Origin: Colletes latitarsis
Lineage: Eukaryota > Arthropoda > Insecta > Hymenoptera > Colletidae
DNA length: 64,000 bases
Direction: 5' to 3'
NCBI RefSeq assembly: GCF_051014445.1
Contig: NC_135143.1
Span: 3,782,001 to 3,846,000 of the forward strand
Shown: one piece after another, positions 11,193 to 22,676 of the stretch
Layout of the letters: every line of letters starts with the position of its first letter
Position numbering within the stretch: position 1 is the first letter of the stretch
Notes under the pieces: generated by a model
Database searches by the model: none
Seen by the model: the letters and a program-made list of their open reading frames with translations, nothing else
Told to the model about the DNA's origin: nothing
Position numbers and translations under genes: made by a program

Positions 11193-12724
11193 CACTGGTT
11201 GTGTCTGATTGACAATGATGTGACTAAATTCTAGAATCTGTTAAACGTTGTGATAATGCGAGAATAATAATAATAATGCCTGATGATTGGCGTACAAGAA
11301 CGAAGGGGGAATGCTGTATAATGGTTATCATGTTAGAACGAATTGCCCGTTCTTTTTTCGTTCTGTATTAAAGAAAATTCGTTGGAGAAAGTTGCCGCTT
11401 TTGGTCGACGAGTAGGTCAACTTTCTTCAGATTTGCAGTTAGGGAGGCTTATCGTAGGGCTGTGTGCTCGCGTGCAGATGTGAGGACCAACCGTGTACGC
11501 AGTCAAAGAATTTTTCCCTACCATGAGCTTTACCTTGAGCCCGAATCGAAGGGGTAGTCGATTCCGCGCTCAACATGTCCGATGGAAAAACTATTCCGCA
11601 TTTATCCTGTAACAGTACCATTATTATAATAAATTAATATGTACTGTAAATAAAAGGTCGATTTAATGATGTGTGTTATCATTGACTTTGAGTTACTAAT
11701 TAAATTAATTTGTAATTACTGTGAATTTCTGAGCCAGAGATCATTCAAAGGCCATTATATGAAGTCAAAAATGCATAGTGCTATTTTAAGAAAAGTCAAG
11801 GTGACCTCAGTTTTTTATCGAATAAAACAATTTTTCGAAATTTTTATTATTGCATTTTATTCCCATCATAGTATTGAATAACTTTTATTCGAAATATTTC
11901 TTTGCCAGATTGGCGTAAATGTCTCAAAAATCGTGGCGATCGCTTGATGAACACTCAGTAAATTTAACATAAGTTTGTATTCGTGATCGATGGATCGGTT
12001 CATTTCGCATCGGATCTGTTACAGTCTTTGGCCCGAAGTCGAAAGAATCTTCTCTGTATTGAAAGCAGTTGTTGGGTGGCCGCGACAGAGAGCAAAAATC
12101 TAATTAAAAATCAGTCATCCGGTCGGTCCGTCGAACAGAGAAAAAGAGTTTAAAAAGTGTCGAGACTGCGTGCTTATAAGGAGATGTCCCTTCCGGCACG
12201 GCGTGTGCGCACTCGCGAGCGAGAATATTCAAAAGATCGGAAGTTCTCTCTGATGTACCGGCATCGGCTATGGACGTGCTATGGAAACAGGCATACGAAT
12301 ACGGCATCCACGCGGCCGCGTGACTTTTTTACGGATAAAAACGACGTAATCGTATACGACGACCGATCATGTAATGTTTTCGCGAGTCTGCGGCCGCATC
12401 GAGAAATCCGCCAGCGCTTAATTAGCCGCCGGCATCGTCGGCTCCTCGAAACCGTGCTTTGATCAGGGACTGGATTATTCCATCGGTGGATGTTTTTTTT
12501 GTAACGTTTTTGCCACGCGAAAGTGAGCGTCTCTAAATCGACGAGCTTCCGGCGAGTCGCCGACGACGCGCTTCCGTTTCTTACCTTCCTGACCGACGTT
12601 CTTGTTTCGCGTTTTATGAAATTATAGATTGTCCAATTGGTGCACCGCTACGAGAATGTAAACCTGAATTTCCTGTATCTTTTTCTATTACACGACCACA
12701 TGGGACTCGTCGTAGAGGTGACCA
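11193..12724. other. Intergenic DNA with GC-richer patch
   Basis: 11685-11905 shares a dispersed repeat with 34385-34570. A GC/CpG-rich patch at about 12000-12610 lies just outside the left arm of the large inverted duplication. A 101-codon plus-strand frame (12157-12462) in that patch is Arg-rich and unrecognised. No gene is called. Confidence 0.4.
11685..11905 (+). repeat. Dispersed repeat shared with 34385-34570
   Basis: The phrase TTTTTCGAAATTTTTATTAT and the following CATTTTATTCCCATCATAG align with TTTATCGAAATTTTTAATAC and CAGTTCATTCCCATCAAAG near 34500. The similarity extends upstream over an AAAGGYCA-type segment. No TIRs are visible and the class is unknown. Confidence 0.45.
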
Positions 12725-12884
12725 AGTAACTTGAAAATACTATCCGAGTTGAAGTTAATTTGAATCGTTCAAATCAAATCAGTTAATTGAGACTACAAGT
12801 AAAATTGATTATCCAAATAAACTTCATTACGTACTTTTACTCAATTATAATATTATTCATCAGCAATAAAGTTTGTTTGGATAA

Positions 12885-13939
12885 GATTTGAATAAACTTA
12901 GATAAAATCAAGAATGATCATGATAATTCTAGAATTTAAACAAAAATATCTGCTCATTTAAATAACTTGGGGTAGTTTGATATTAATAAGAGTTCGCTAA
13001 CAAGTTAATAAAAGTGAGAGAATGATTTAAACTTTTTAAATTTTAATTTCTTTGAGTTTAGAACGAGATGATATTGAAACAAGGGTAAAAACTATAATAA
13101 GTAACGTAATTCTTATAATTAACATACAACTTTTTAACTTAATACATCATAGTCATTCTAACATTTTGTATAAAGAATTATGTTGTTCAAACATTTGAAC
13201 AGATTGAATTTTCTGAAGTTTGGTATAATAATGAAGGTAGATGGATGATCGAATACGTGGTTTGGTTTGAAAAAATGAGTTTTGCCTTCGTTTGAATATC
13301 AAGTGTCCGACCACACCTGGGAAAAATTTTATTGGATAATTCTAGAGACCAAAATAAGATGAAAATCAAGAATACCAATTTATTGATCGAGGATTCGTTA
13401 AAAAGTTATTAACGTTTAAAGTTCCACCTGTAGAACGGCAATCTGCGAACAGTTGTACGCGCGCAATAGTGGTTCTCACTCAGCATGAGAAACTCTACTT
13501 ACTAACATATCAACAGCCTTACAGTTTTCTGAGTGAAAACCACTAGCAGCTGTTCGCAGATTGCCATTCTACAAGCAGAACTATAAACATTAATAACTTT
13601 TTAACGAAGCCTCGATCAACAAATTGGTATTCTTGATTTTCGTCTTATTTCGGCCTCTAGAATCTCCCATTAAAATTTTTCGCAGGGGTAGCCGAACACT
13701 CTGTATAAGAGCGAACAAACTATAGGAATCTCTGTCCACTAAGGAAAGTCACGTGCCGAATAAGTAGTATTGATGTTAAAATGTAAAAATATCAAAAGTA
13801 AAAGGAACCGAGTTAATTAATTTCTACAATTAATGTACTAATTACAGAAATGGTCTGTTGAGAATTCATACATCGTATATGTATATGAATATATGTAGAC
13901 AAACATAACCTCAAAACATATTTATCTGACTAAACTCGT
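12885..13939 (+). repeat. Left arm of 1.05-kb inverted duplication
   Basis: The reverse complement of 17286-18340 matches this arm at a high level, about 95% or better by eye, across unique sequence and an embedded CAGGG-TIR element (13299-13706). Both arms are 1,055 bp. Similarity continues more weakly outward to about 12725 (partner about 18475), so the outer edge is blurred and the inner edge sharp. The spacer is 3,346 bp. Confidence 0.9.
13299..13706. mobile_element. CAGGG-TIR element, hairpin subfamily (left arm copy)
   Basis: Typical TIRs at both ends (the left one mutated to CAAGTGTCCG), but the interior has no 140-bp monomer. Instead there is a separate inverted repeat at about 13429-13572 with arms of some 45 bp starting TGTAGAACGGCAATCTGCG. 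The transcript would fold into a nested hairpin. A near-identical inverted copy sits at 17511-17918. Confidence 0.85.
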
Positions 13940-15844
13940 GAACAGTTGAATGGCACATGGTCGCTCCGTGCGCCGTTCGAAACGCGACTCCGAATATTTA
14001 AATTATCATCTTAACTTTAACGAGTATTGCACAGATAGTATCGTTGCAGCGCGTAATTCGTAAAAGTTTGCGAAAAGGTCGAGGCACGCAGGACTTCAAA
14101 GGACGACAAGTTACGGTCATGCGACCATTTATTCAAACCAGACCGTCGATAATGTCAAAGGATAGGAAACGCGGGACCTTAATTACAAAGTCGCAGAGGT
14201 ATTTGGTCGGCTCGTGGAGCCCAGTCGACGTGCAATGCATCGTGCCGGACAAAAACCAGCAGACGTGTGCAAAGCATCGAGAGATAATCACTGCCACGTG
14301 GCTGCTGCCATGCCAGCCCGTTTTTGCGAGCATTACGTATCCCTAATCCGGACCAACAGCCGCCATAATTGTATCGCTTCTGTTCGACGTTCGCCACCGA
14401 GCATAATCCACTACGCTTTTCTTTTGGAATTTTTAAGCAAGACTCCGATTCGTTAAAAGTTTTTCTTATTGTCATTGACGTTGGTCAAATTCCACATCCA
14501 TATTTTTCTGTTTATATCCCAACGCACCATTTCTTCAACCTTTCGGTTATACGAATGTTTGATACATTTACTCCTCGATTTAAACTACATTGTCGCTACT
14601 TGTAATTTGTTCAGAGCAATTTTGGAAATTGTAACCTCCACAAATTAAAATACAGAAAATTGATAGAAGAAACAGTTGAGTTTTTCAACGAGGACTACAT
14701 TCTCATTTGTCGCTTGCACCATTATGTGCATATAAATAATTGTATCATTACAAAATCGTTCGCATTATTAGGGGATTTAAGTATTTCCTATATCCATTTT
14801 AATTCTTAATTCTATATCCATTTAAAAGAATATCTAATTATGCAGAAAAGTGTTCACCATACCGGTTTTAATAACCTTTAGATACGTTGTCAAGGTCAAC
14901 GTCTTGAGCATTTTCTCTTATACACATAATCGCTGTTCAACGTAATTATTTTATTAGTATCTTTTAAATTGCTTCTTCAAAGAATGTATTTATTTGCAAA
15001 TTTTCAATATGACACAAGTTTCTTCATACTTAATGAAAATTCTTTATACTGTATTTACTATAGCAATACATGAAAATAAGTATTCCATAATGAACGGACT
15101 CACGTAGATATTTTAGGGGATTTATTTAATACTAGTTAATAACAAATTAATTTTTTTATTGAATAATATTAAAACATATTATTACTTGGTTATGTAATAA
15201 AATTATCGCATTGCAAGATAAAAATTTAATAAAACTTTCTACGTTTTGTAACTTTTAACCAAATTAGAATATAATATCATGAATATGTTATAATTGCAAA
15301 TGAAAATATCAACTTTTATCAAAAACTATAGTAACAGTTTCTACTATTTCGTAAATTAAAGCTTTATAGTCAGAAAACTATTTAATGCGTGGCTTACAAA
15401 ACACTAAAATACTACGGGACTCATTTTTTTATTCCATTTATATAGTATTCTTTTCCGTTTTGTCATTTAAGAATTTACGGACATAAAGACTACAATTTGA
15501 GAAACACTGAAATAGAGAATGGTTTACGTAAATATGTGTTTCATTCCGTTTTGTTATCAAAACATTTATATCTTTCATGAAATCTACATTTCTTTCTACA
15601 GGAAGCAATTAATCTGTTTACAAGAATAAAAGTGTGGGAACTGAAATGGATTAGTTCTTTCATGGAATAATTAGTAAATTCGGTTTACTTCATTTATAGC
15701 AGTGCTGAGTAAAAAGTTTGACATTATTTATTAAACATTTCGATTCTTATTTTTATCCTCTTCAGTAACAAAATCAACCTGATTATACCCCAGATAAAAA
15801 CTATTTTTTTAACTAAAACAGATGGACAAATAACAAATAAGATT
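13940..15844. other. Spacer of inverted duplication, left part
   Basis: 13940-14460 is GC-richer, with overlapping open frames on both strands (for example 14044-14346 plus and 14179-14475 minus), none recognised. The rest to 15844 is strongly AT-rich with no open frame of note. It could be intergenic DNA or part of a large foldback element. Confidence 0.4.
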
Positions 15845-16194
15845 ATACAGAGTGTTCGGCCACCCCTGGGAAAAATTTTAATGAGAGATTCTAGAGGCCA
15901 AAATAAGACGAAATCAAGAATACCAATTAACGTTTAAATTTCTGCCCGTACTGAATTTTTTTTTCGAAAGTGGGTAGGATATCAGGGCTTTGTGTATTCA
16001 CCAAAAATGATTGTAATTGAGCTCCGCAACCAAAAATAATTTTTTTGGAATGATTTGAATTCTTTTAGTTTAATTTTTTAATAACTTTTTAATGAAGCCT
16101 CAGTCAAGAAATTAATATTCTTGATTTTCGTCTTATTTTGGCCTCTAGAATCTTCCATTAAAATTTTTTCCAGAGGTAGCCGAACACCCTGTAT
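15845..16194 (+). mobile_element. CAGGG-TIR element, copy 5 (single monomer)
   Basis: A short complete copy of about 350 bp, with left TIR, one monomer (about 15952-16075) and right TIR, flanked by TA on both sides. It sits in the spacer of the inverted duplication. Confidence 0.85.
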
Positions 16195-17285
16195 AAATAG
16201 TAACTTTTCTGTTGAATGTAACCATAAATCATCTAATTAATTGTGCATACAAATCCACTAAAAAAAATGTCAATCAATCTCTTCTAAGATATTGGTATTA
16301 TGCTACAGATTTTGTAGTCAATAAGGGCTTCAATTATGTTGTCATTAAGTTTTATTATATTTTATTATTTTCCACTATAATATATTACATATGATCTTCA
16401 CGTTCTATGTACACAAATGAGCTGTCAATTAATTTTCACTACATTTTTAAACAATTTAACCCCATGTTTTTATAATTCGATATATCATTATTAAGGAAGG
16501 ACTCAAACCATACTACCCTCTGGATCGAACAAACAAAAATTTTAATAATTCACGTCGCATAACATTTTGAATATTTTTCGAAGGCTTTTATAATCGGTCT
16601 CGTTTTTGTTTTGGAGCAGAGAGCGGACCGGCGCGGCGTAGCCTGACTATCGTCTGATCTCGTTCTTTAAATCTCCTTCATTTATAAGCGCCTCTTAACG
16701 ATCTCTTCTCTGCAGGATCCGCCGATTTAGTGCACGCGAATGCAAATGCCTTCGGACGAATTTGTCGGCTGGATCTGACAAACCGGCAAATACCGATCAC
16801 GGCGGCGTGGACATTTTCTTATCGCAAATGGCTTCTTAGAACGAGCCCTTATCATTTTTATAAACCGGTCCGGTAATCTTTATTAATTGGATGGCACTCG
16901 CGAGCCATTCTACTTTCGATTCGATATTATACTGACATAGGCGCGTGCACGCGTATTATTCTCTTCCTCGACGTATTCTCTTGTTACACGTCCTTGATAC
17001 TGATGCTATTGTATTCTCTCAGTTTAATATTCTCAGGGTTTGTAGCAATTTCGTTGTACTTTCTAACAAGTGTTTACTTGCTCAGCGTAACTGATTAAAC
17101 TTTAATCTCCAGTTTTGTGTGCCAGTTTTGCTAATTAGCAGATATACTGAAATATTTCACAATAAAAAAAATATATAATGAATTAATATCTTCTTCGATT
17201 GTAATTAGAATTTGGAATTTTCCATCAATAAAATAAATTTTTGTTTAATTTCTATAATAATCACCATTATTTTCTACTTTATCCA
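16195..17285. other. Spacer of inverted duplication, right part
   Basis: AT-rich, except for a GC/CpG-rich stretch at about 16590-16990. Apart from that I see only short chance frames. No recognised gene. Confidence 0.4.
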
Positions 17286-18340
17286 AACGAGTTTAGTGAG
17301 ATAAATATGTTTGAGGTTATGTTTGTCTACATATACATATACGATGTATGAATTCTCAACAGACCATTTCTGTAATTAGTACATTAATTGTAGAAATTAA
17401 TTAACTCGGTTCCTTTTACTTTTGATATTTTTACATTTTAACATCAATACTACTTATTCGGCACGTGACTTTCCTTAGTGGACAGAGATTCCTATAGTTT
17501 GTTCGCTCTTATACAGAGTGTTCGGCTACCCCTGCGAAAAATTTTAATGGGAGATTCTAGAGGCCGAAATAAGACGAAAATCAAGAATACCAATTTGTTG
17601 ATCGAGGCTTCGTTAAAAAGTTATTAATGTTTATAATTCCGCCTGTAGAATGGCAATCTGCGAACAGCTGCTAGTGGTTTTCACTCAGAAAACTGTAAGG
17701 CTGTTGATACGTTGGTAAGTAGAGTTTCTCATACTGAGTGAGAACCACTATTGCGCGCGGCGAACTGTTCGCAGATTGCCGTTCTACAGGCGGAACTTTA
17801 AACGTTAATAACTTTTTAACGAAGCCTCGATCAACAAATTGGTATTCTTGATTTTCATCTTATTTTGGTCTCTAGAATTATCTATTAAAATTTTTCCCAG
17901 GTGTGGTCGGACACTTGATATTCAAACGAAGGCAAAACCCATTTTTTCAAACCAAACCACGTATTCGATCATCCATCTACCTTCATTATTATACCAAATT
18001 TCAGAAAATTCAATCTGTTCAAATGTTTGAACAACATAATTGTGTATACAAAATGTTAGAATGACTATGATGTATTAAGTTAAAAAGTTGTATGTTAATT
18101 ATAAGAATTACATTACGTATTATAGTTTTTACCCTTGTTTCAATATCATCTCGTTCTAAACTCAAAGAAATTAAAATTTAAAAAGTTTAAATCATTCTCT
18201 AATTTTTATTAACTTGTTAGCGAACTCTTATTAATATCAAACTACCCCAAGTTATTTAAATGAGCAGATATTTTTGTTTAATTTCTAAAATTATCATGAT
18301 TATTCTTGATTTTATCTAAGTTTATTCAAATCTTACGCAA
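17286..18340 (-). repeat. Right arm of 1.05-kb inverted duplication
   Basis: Reverse-complement partner of 12885-13939. It includes the inverted copy of the TIR element, and small differences such as GTATACACAATTATG against GTATAAAGAATTATG are scattered through it. The duplication post-dates the insertion of the TIR element, because both arms carry it at the same relative place. Confidence 0.9.
17511..17918. mobile_element. CAGGG-TIR element, hairpin subfamily (right arm copy)
   Basis: Inverted partner of the element at 13299-13706. The internal hairpin arms run at about 17645-17692 and 17750-17795. TA precedes the left end (TACAGAGTGTTCGG). Confidence 0.85.
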
Positions 18341-18669
18341 GCGAACTTTATTATTCAAATATAATACCATAATTAAGTAAGAATACATAATCGAGACAAG
18401 ATTGCTTGAACAATCAAATACTTGATTTCATTTAAACAATTCAACCTAAGCTTGATTCTGCTTGTATTTTCAAGTACTTACAACTTGGATACCTTTAATT
18501 AACAGTTGCTTCGAGCGACAATTATCAAGATGACTTCTAACTACAGGTACCTTTCCCAAGTATAAGCCCCCCAAAGTATTAGTATTAGAAACGAAAACAA
18601 AGTCAGTTATGCTGCAGTTACTAGAATGATATGTTTTGAAAAAGAGAACATATTATATTAGAAATCAAA

Positions 18670-20100
18670 AATGGATTAGAACTCAAGGACTATGTCAAAG
18701 CAGCTGGTAGTTTAATAGACCCTAGTAACATACGTTTCGCATTAAGGATATCGAATAATAAAATTTCTTTCTTTCTATCTACTAAAAATATTGCTGAAGA
18801 TCTGACAAGTATTCAAGAAATAATATAAAGAACACAACAGTTGAAATTTGTCTTCTTGCTATTAAACACAAACAAATTGTATTTTTAAACATTTATCCCG
18901 TTTAAACATAATATGAGCAAGAAGAAGAGAATAGCAGTCAGGTTGAATTTGTTGAACCATGGTCCCCATTGAATTATGAAATTAATTTAAAAGAACTACA
19001 GTCAGCATTACAATTATGTAATAACTTAAGTCCTGAACCTGATCGAATCTCCAATATTTTTATTAAATAACTATTCTTAGAAGCACTTAAATATTTACTC
19101 AAATTATATAATTGTATTTGAATCAAAAATACATTTCCATGAAGCTACAGTAATGATTCTTAAAATGAACCCCAGACGTGATTCCTAAGTTGAACATTTC
19201 TATCCCTCCCAACTAAAGGGATCCCCCGTGGAACCAATGAAGCGTGAAAGGCGACATTTAAAAAACGATACACCTGTATAAATATCAACTGCTGTCGAAT
19301 TTTGCCTCCACTGTACGAAAGATGAACATGCCAACTCCGGAGCGATGTTACTGTATTATAGTTCCGATTCCAAAGCCACATAAAGAAGCATATTTGGTTG
19401 GTAGCTATAGACTTATTGTCCTCAAGTGCTGTTTGTGTAAAATTATGAAAAAGATAGTCAATAAGCGTTTGAAATGGTTTTTCGAAAGCAATAGTCCGCT
19501 GTCTATTCATCGAAGTAGTTTTAGACAACTACGTGATGATGAAGATGCATAGTAAAATTCTAAATTTTGTGAAGAATTTCTTGAAAATCATATATTATCG
19601 TATATTATCATTAGTGTTACTCTTTTCTGAATTGCTATTAACAATGTCACTGCCCACCGATTAAATGAACGTTATTTGTGGGTTGTTTGATAATTAAACT
19701 TTATTTCGTACAGATATCAAAATCTCCAACTTAGCCGAACAGCAAAATCCATCAAACAGCAAAAAAACTATATACACACGAAAAAACAAAAGAAGGAAGA
19801 AAAAAAACTTAACCTATTACGGCACCACCTAGCGGCATTACTTAATAACAAAAAGAAAGGCGCGAAATTGAAACTAAATATTCTAACACGGGTGACTTCA
19901 ACATTTGCACCACTGACAAGAGCATCGAAACTTCATAAGACATTCTACAAGAAACATTAAACATACTAGATGTATTCTGAAAAAAATCAATAATAATAGG
20001 CTTCTATAGAAGAAATGACAATTAAGACAATTCAATTCTATAAAAAAAATTCTAGGTCTAATCTTCGACAGTAAATTAACATTAAAACTATACAGTATTT
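18670..20100 (+). mobile_element. Degraded Jockey-type LINE
   Basis: Three blocks lie in LINE order on the plus strand. 18670-18828 encodes a gag/ORF1-like stretch (D-P-S-N-I-R-F-A-L-R-I-S-N-N-K then F-F-L-S-T-K-N-I-A-E-D-L). 18944-19130 encodes the run-in to RT (P-W-S-P-L-N-Y-E-I and L-S-P-E-P-D). 19322-19552 encodes RT itself. A late-RT motif, L-G-L-I-F-D-S-K-L-T, is visible near 20053-20085. The endonuclease is missing, stops and shifts are frequent, and 19140-19320 may be an insertion. A dead copy, with clade called from motif style only. Confidence 0.65.
19322..19552 (+). pseudogene. Non-LTR reverse transcriptase fragment
   Basis: A 76-codon frame carries P-I-P-K-P-H-K, then Y-R-L-I-V-L, C-L-C-K-I-M-K-K-I-V-N-K-R-L and L-S-I-H-R-S-S-F-R-Q. 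These correspond to the early RT boxes of Jockey/I-type LINEs, which normally have Y-R-P-I and H-Q-x-G-F-R. The Pro-to-Leu change and the stop after D-D-E-D-A show decay. The catalytic YADD box is not found downstream. Confidence 0.7.
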
Positions 20101-21066
20101 ACGAGTAATACTTCACACGCATAATTAGAAATATGTATTCTATAATCCTATGAAAAATCGTTAAAATCGAAAGGGTGGAGTTGACGTCCTCACCTCGCCA
20201 GACGTAATCGTCACGGCTATAAATAATACAAAATTGTGGTGTCGATTCAATCGTTTCCGTTTCGAAAATTTCGTGTTGTTTTCTGTGCACGAATTCTTTA
20301 GAAACGACCGAGCAAGTGTCGCGTAAGTGTTAAGCCCGAAACCGTGAAACAGAGTGGATTATAAGGAACGTAAAGCGTATTTTAATAACGATAAATAGGA
20401 TAGCGGACGATAAGCGAGCATGCTGGCCCATGTAGACTTATGTGGGTGACCGGCCCCCGTCCGTGCAAACAAGTAGCTCGTGTTGGTTCGTGTAAGCCGC
20501 TCTTCAACAAACCACCTTGTCTTGGCTTCCTTTGTAGTTACCGCCTCTAGGGCGAGCACAGTAGACACGTTTTCGCTCCCTAATAAACACAACTGATATA
20601 TAATATATGACTAGTGGGTCGGCTTATGGTGTACCTAAAGCGGACGTCCGAAAAAGAAATGAACACGGGCCTGATATACGACGCATCGTGAATTATCATA
20701 AAACGATATTTCACTTTTTTGGGGGGAGAAGACGCCCGGCTTCTAACCGGCTACGACCGCAGCCATACTAAAACGGAGAGAAACGGAAATAATAATCATG
20801 GCGATACGCCTGAGAGGAAACGGACATCGGAGGGTTGCTAAGTGGAAGTTAGCCTTTGCTTGATTTTTAATGGTTGCGCGAAAGCCGAGTAATTCTTGGC
20901 TTCACCAAGTCTAGAACGATAGGATTGGAGGTCTATTTTGGAGTACAAAGGAACAAATAAATACAATGACCCACAAAAGTAATCGAATGCTCTCAAATGA
21001 TAAATTTGATGGTTAAAAAGTGTCAGTCATATTAGAAATTATAAAGTGCTTTTATTCCTATAACAA
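20101..21066. other. Unassigned region with LTR-like features
   Basis: A TATA-like box (CTATAAATAATA, about 20217) is followed about 365 bp later by CCTAATAAACAC (about 20580), with GC-richer DNA between them. This is compatible with a solo LTR or a small promoter-plus-exon unit. No matching second LTR is seen, and no protein is recognised on either strand. ATGACCCACAAAAGTAATCG near 20967 resembles a Tc1-type TIR end. Confidence 0.25.
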
Positions 21067-21729
21067 CATACAGGGTGTTCGGCCACCCCTGAGAAAGCTT
21101 TTAATAGCGGATTCTATAGGCCAAAATAAGACGAAAATCAAGAATACCAATTTGTTGATGGAGGCTTTGTTAAAAAGTTCCGCCCGTACTGAATTTTTTT
21201 CTCAAAAATGCGCAAGATTTCGGAGGTATGTTTATTCACCAAAAATGATTGTAATTGACCCCCACAATCGAAAATAATTTTTCCAGAACGATTTGAAATT
21301 TTTTTTCGTCGAAAAATTTAGGCATCTAATAAGATTTTCAGTAAAGAATTTTTTTTTCGAAAATGCGTAGGAATTCGAGGGTATGTGTAATGACCAAAAA
21401 TGATTGTAATTGGCCCCTACAACTGAAAATAATTTTTTTAGAACGATTTGAAATTTTTTAGTTTCGCCGAAAATGTTAGCACTTACCCAAATTTTTTTCT
21501 CAAAAGTGGGTAGGATTTCGGGGGTATGTGTATTCACTAAAAATGATTGTAATTGACCTCCACAACTAAAAATAATTTTTTCAGAATGATTTGAAATTTT
21601 TAATTTAATTTTTTAATAACTTTTTAACGAAACCTCAGTTAAGAAATTGTTATTCTTGATTTTCGTCTTATTTTGGCTTCTAGAATCGCCCATTAAAATT
21701 TTTTTCAGGGGTGGTCGAACACCCTGTAT
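21067..21729 (+). mobile_element. CAGGG-TIR element, copy 6 (three monomers)
   Basis: Complete, with both TIRs and three head-to-tail monomers (about 21190-21322, 21343-21480 and 21488-21605). There is no 375-bp block. Flanked by TA. It abuts the Penelope-like fragment that follows at 21730. Confidence 0.88.
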
Positions 21730-22026
21730 AAGATCTCTTGTTCCTGTGGAAAAGTGTACATACGGGAAACCGGGAGTAGGATCAGTACACGGATCAAAGA
21801 ACATCAACAGTGTGCTAGATCTGGTAATTTCTTTCAATCTGTCCTGGATGAACATTTAATGGACACAGATCATTCCATTAATTACAATAAAGCAGAAATG
21901 CTGGCCATCACCAAGGGGTATTTTGCTTGAAAATACCGCGAAAGCATAGAGATTTCCAAACATCCTAACGATCTCAACAGAGATCGGAGGTACCAATTAA
22001 ACCCAATCTGGAACACTGTCCTCCCG
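21730..22026 (+). pseudogene. Penelope-like element GIY-YIG endonuclease fragment
   Basis: The translation reads C-S-C-G-K-V-Y-I-R-E-T-G, then T-R-I-K-E-H and D-E-H-L-M-D-T-D-H, then N-K-A-E-M-L, and ends near N-P-I-W-N-T. This is the pattern of the GIY-YIG nuclease at the C-terminus of Penelope-like retroelements. The Gly expected after K-V-Y-I is Arg here. One TGA interrupts the frame (after G-Y-F-A), where Arg or Lys is usual. The reverse transcriptase half is absent, and the 5' side was replaced by or cut at the CAGGG-TIR element. Dead fragment. Confidence 0.75.
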
Positions 22027-22129
22027 TTTTGTTTTTGTCAAATTCCGCTGATTGACTGACGCACCGTTTCGGATGAACAACCACCGCTATATGTATAAAG
22101 ACTTCCAAAAAGCAGGAGTCCTCAAACCA

Positions 22130-22185
22130 GAGCCTCCAGCCTTGATGATACAAACTACAACGTTTGAAAAACGTCGGCAAATTGT
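22130..22185 (+). ncRNA. Hammerhead-like motif downstream of Penelope-like ORF
   Basis: TTGATGA (22142-22148) and GAAA (22166-22169) flank a short stem, CAAAC (22151-22155) with GTTTG (22162-22166). This resembles the two conserved core boxes and stem II of a hammerhead ribozyme (consensus CTGATGA ... GAAA). Penelope-like elements are known to carry hammerhead motifs in their terminal repeats, and this lies about 110 bp after the nuclease frame. I could not draw convincing stems I and III, and the first box has T for C, so it may be inactive. Confidence 0.35.
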
Positions 22186-22382
22186 TAAACATAGACGTGG
22201 CATCCATCTGGAAGCCTTGAATTCAAGTATTTTGAAATTATTAATCGTCTAGTAGGATATAAAAACTTCCAACATTTGATATTATTATTTTAAATCCAGT
22301 TGCTCCTCATAAAAGATGGTGTACGCAAAAAGTAATTTCTTTAATAATAAGAGTAAAAAGCAAGAATTATGACGTTATGCTC

Positions 22383-22511
22383 AGGATCTGCTAGAAAACT
22401 CTTCAGGACGGCTTTTCCAGCAGATCCTAACTCAGGCTGTTCAAACGATTAATCGCTTCAAGAGGTAGGATCAGCTGGTAAAGCCTTCCTGAAGAGTTCA
22501 CTAGCAAATTC
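22383..22511. repeat. Foldback repeat, 48-bp arms
   Basis: Arms at about 22383-22431 and 22465-22511 are inverted repeats of each other (AACTCTTCAGGAMGGCTTT in common). The left arm is itself palindromic (GGATCTGCT ... AGCAGATCC). It may be a small MITE or a structured RNA. No TIR family is recognised. Confidence 0.7.
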
Positions 22512-22676
22512 AGAACGAAATGCAACTTTTGTTCTTATTGCCAAAGAAATTACTTATACAGGATAAATCAACTATTGCATCGTACCATATGATATACAAA
22601 TCATTCTTTCGTTACCTTGCTTTCATATAGAGATTTTTAGGTGATTTTCAATTATTTATTTTTTAAATGAAACGCC

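Noticed and set aside
14044..14475. Overlapping frames on both strands in the inverted-duplication spacer
   Set aside because: Mutually overlapping, no motif, and limited to a GC-richer patch.
21613..21859. Frames crossing the end of a TIR element and the Penelope-like fragment
   Set aside because: Chimeric frames. The real homology is in a different frame at 21730-22026.
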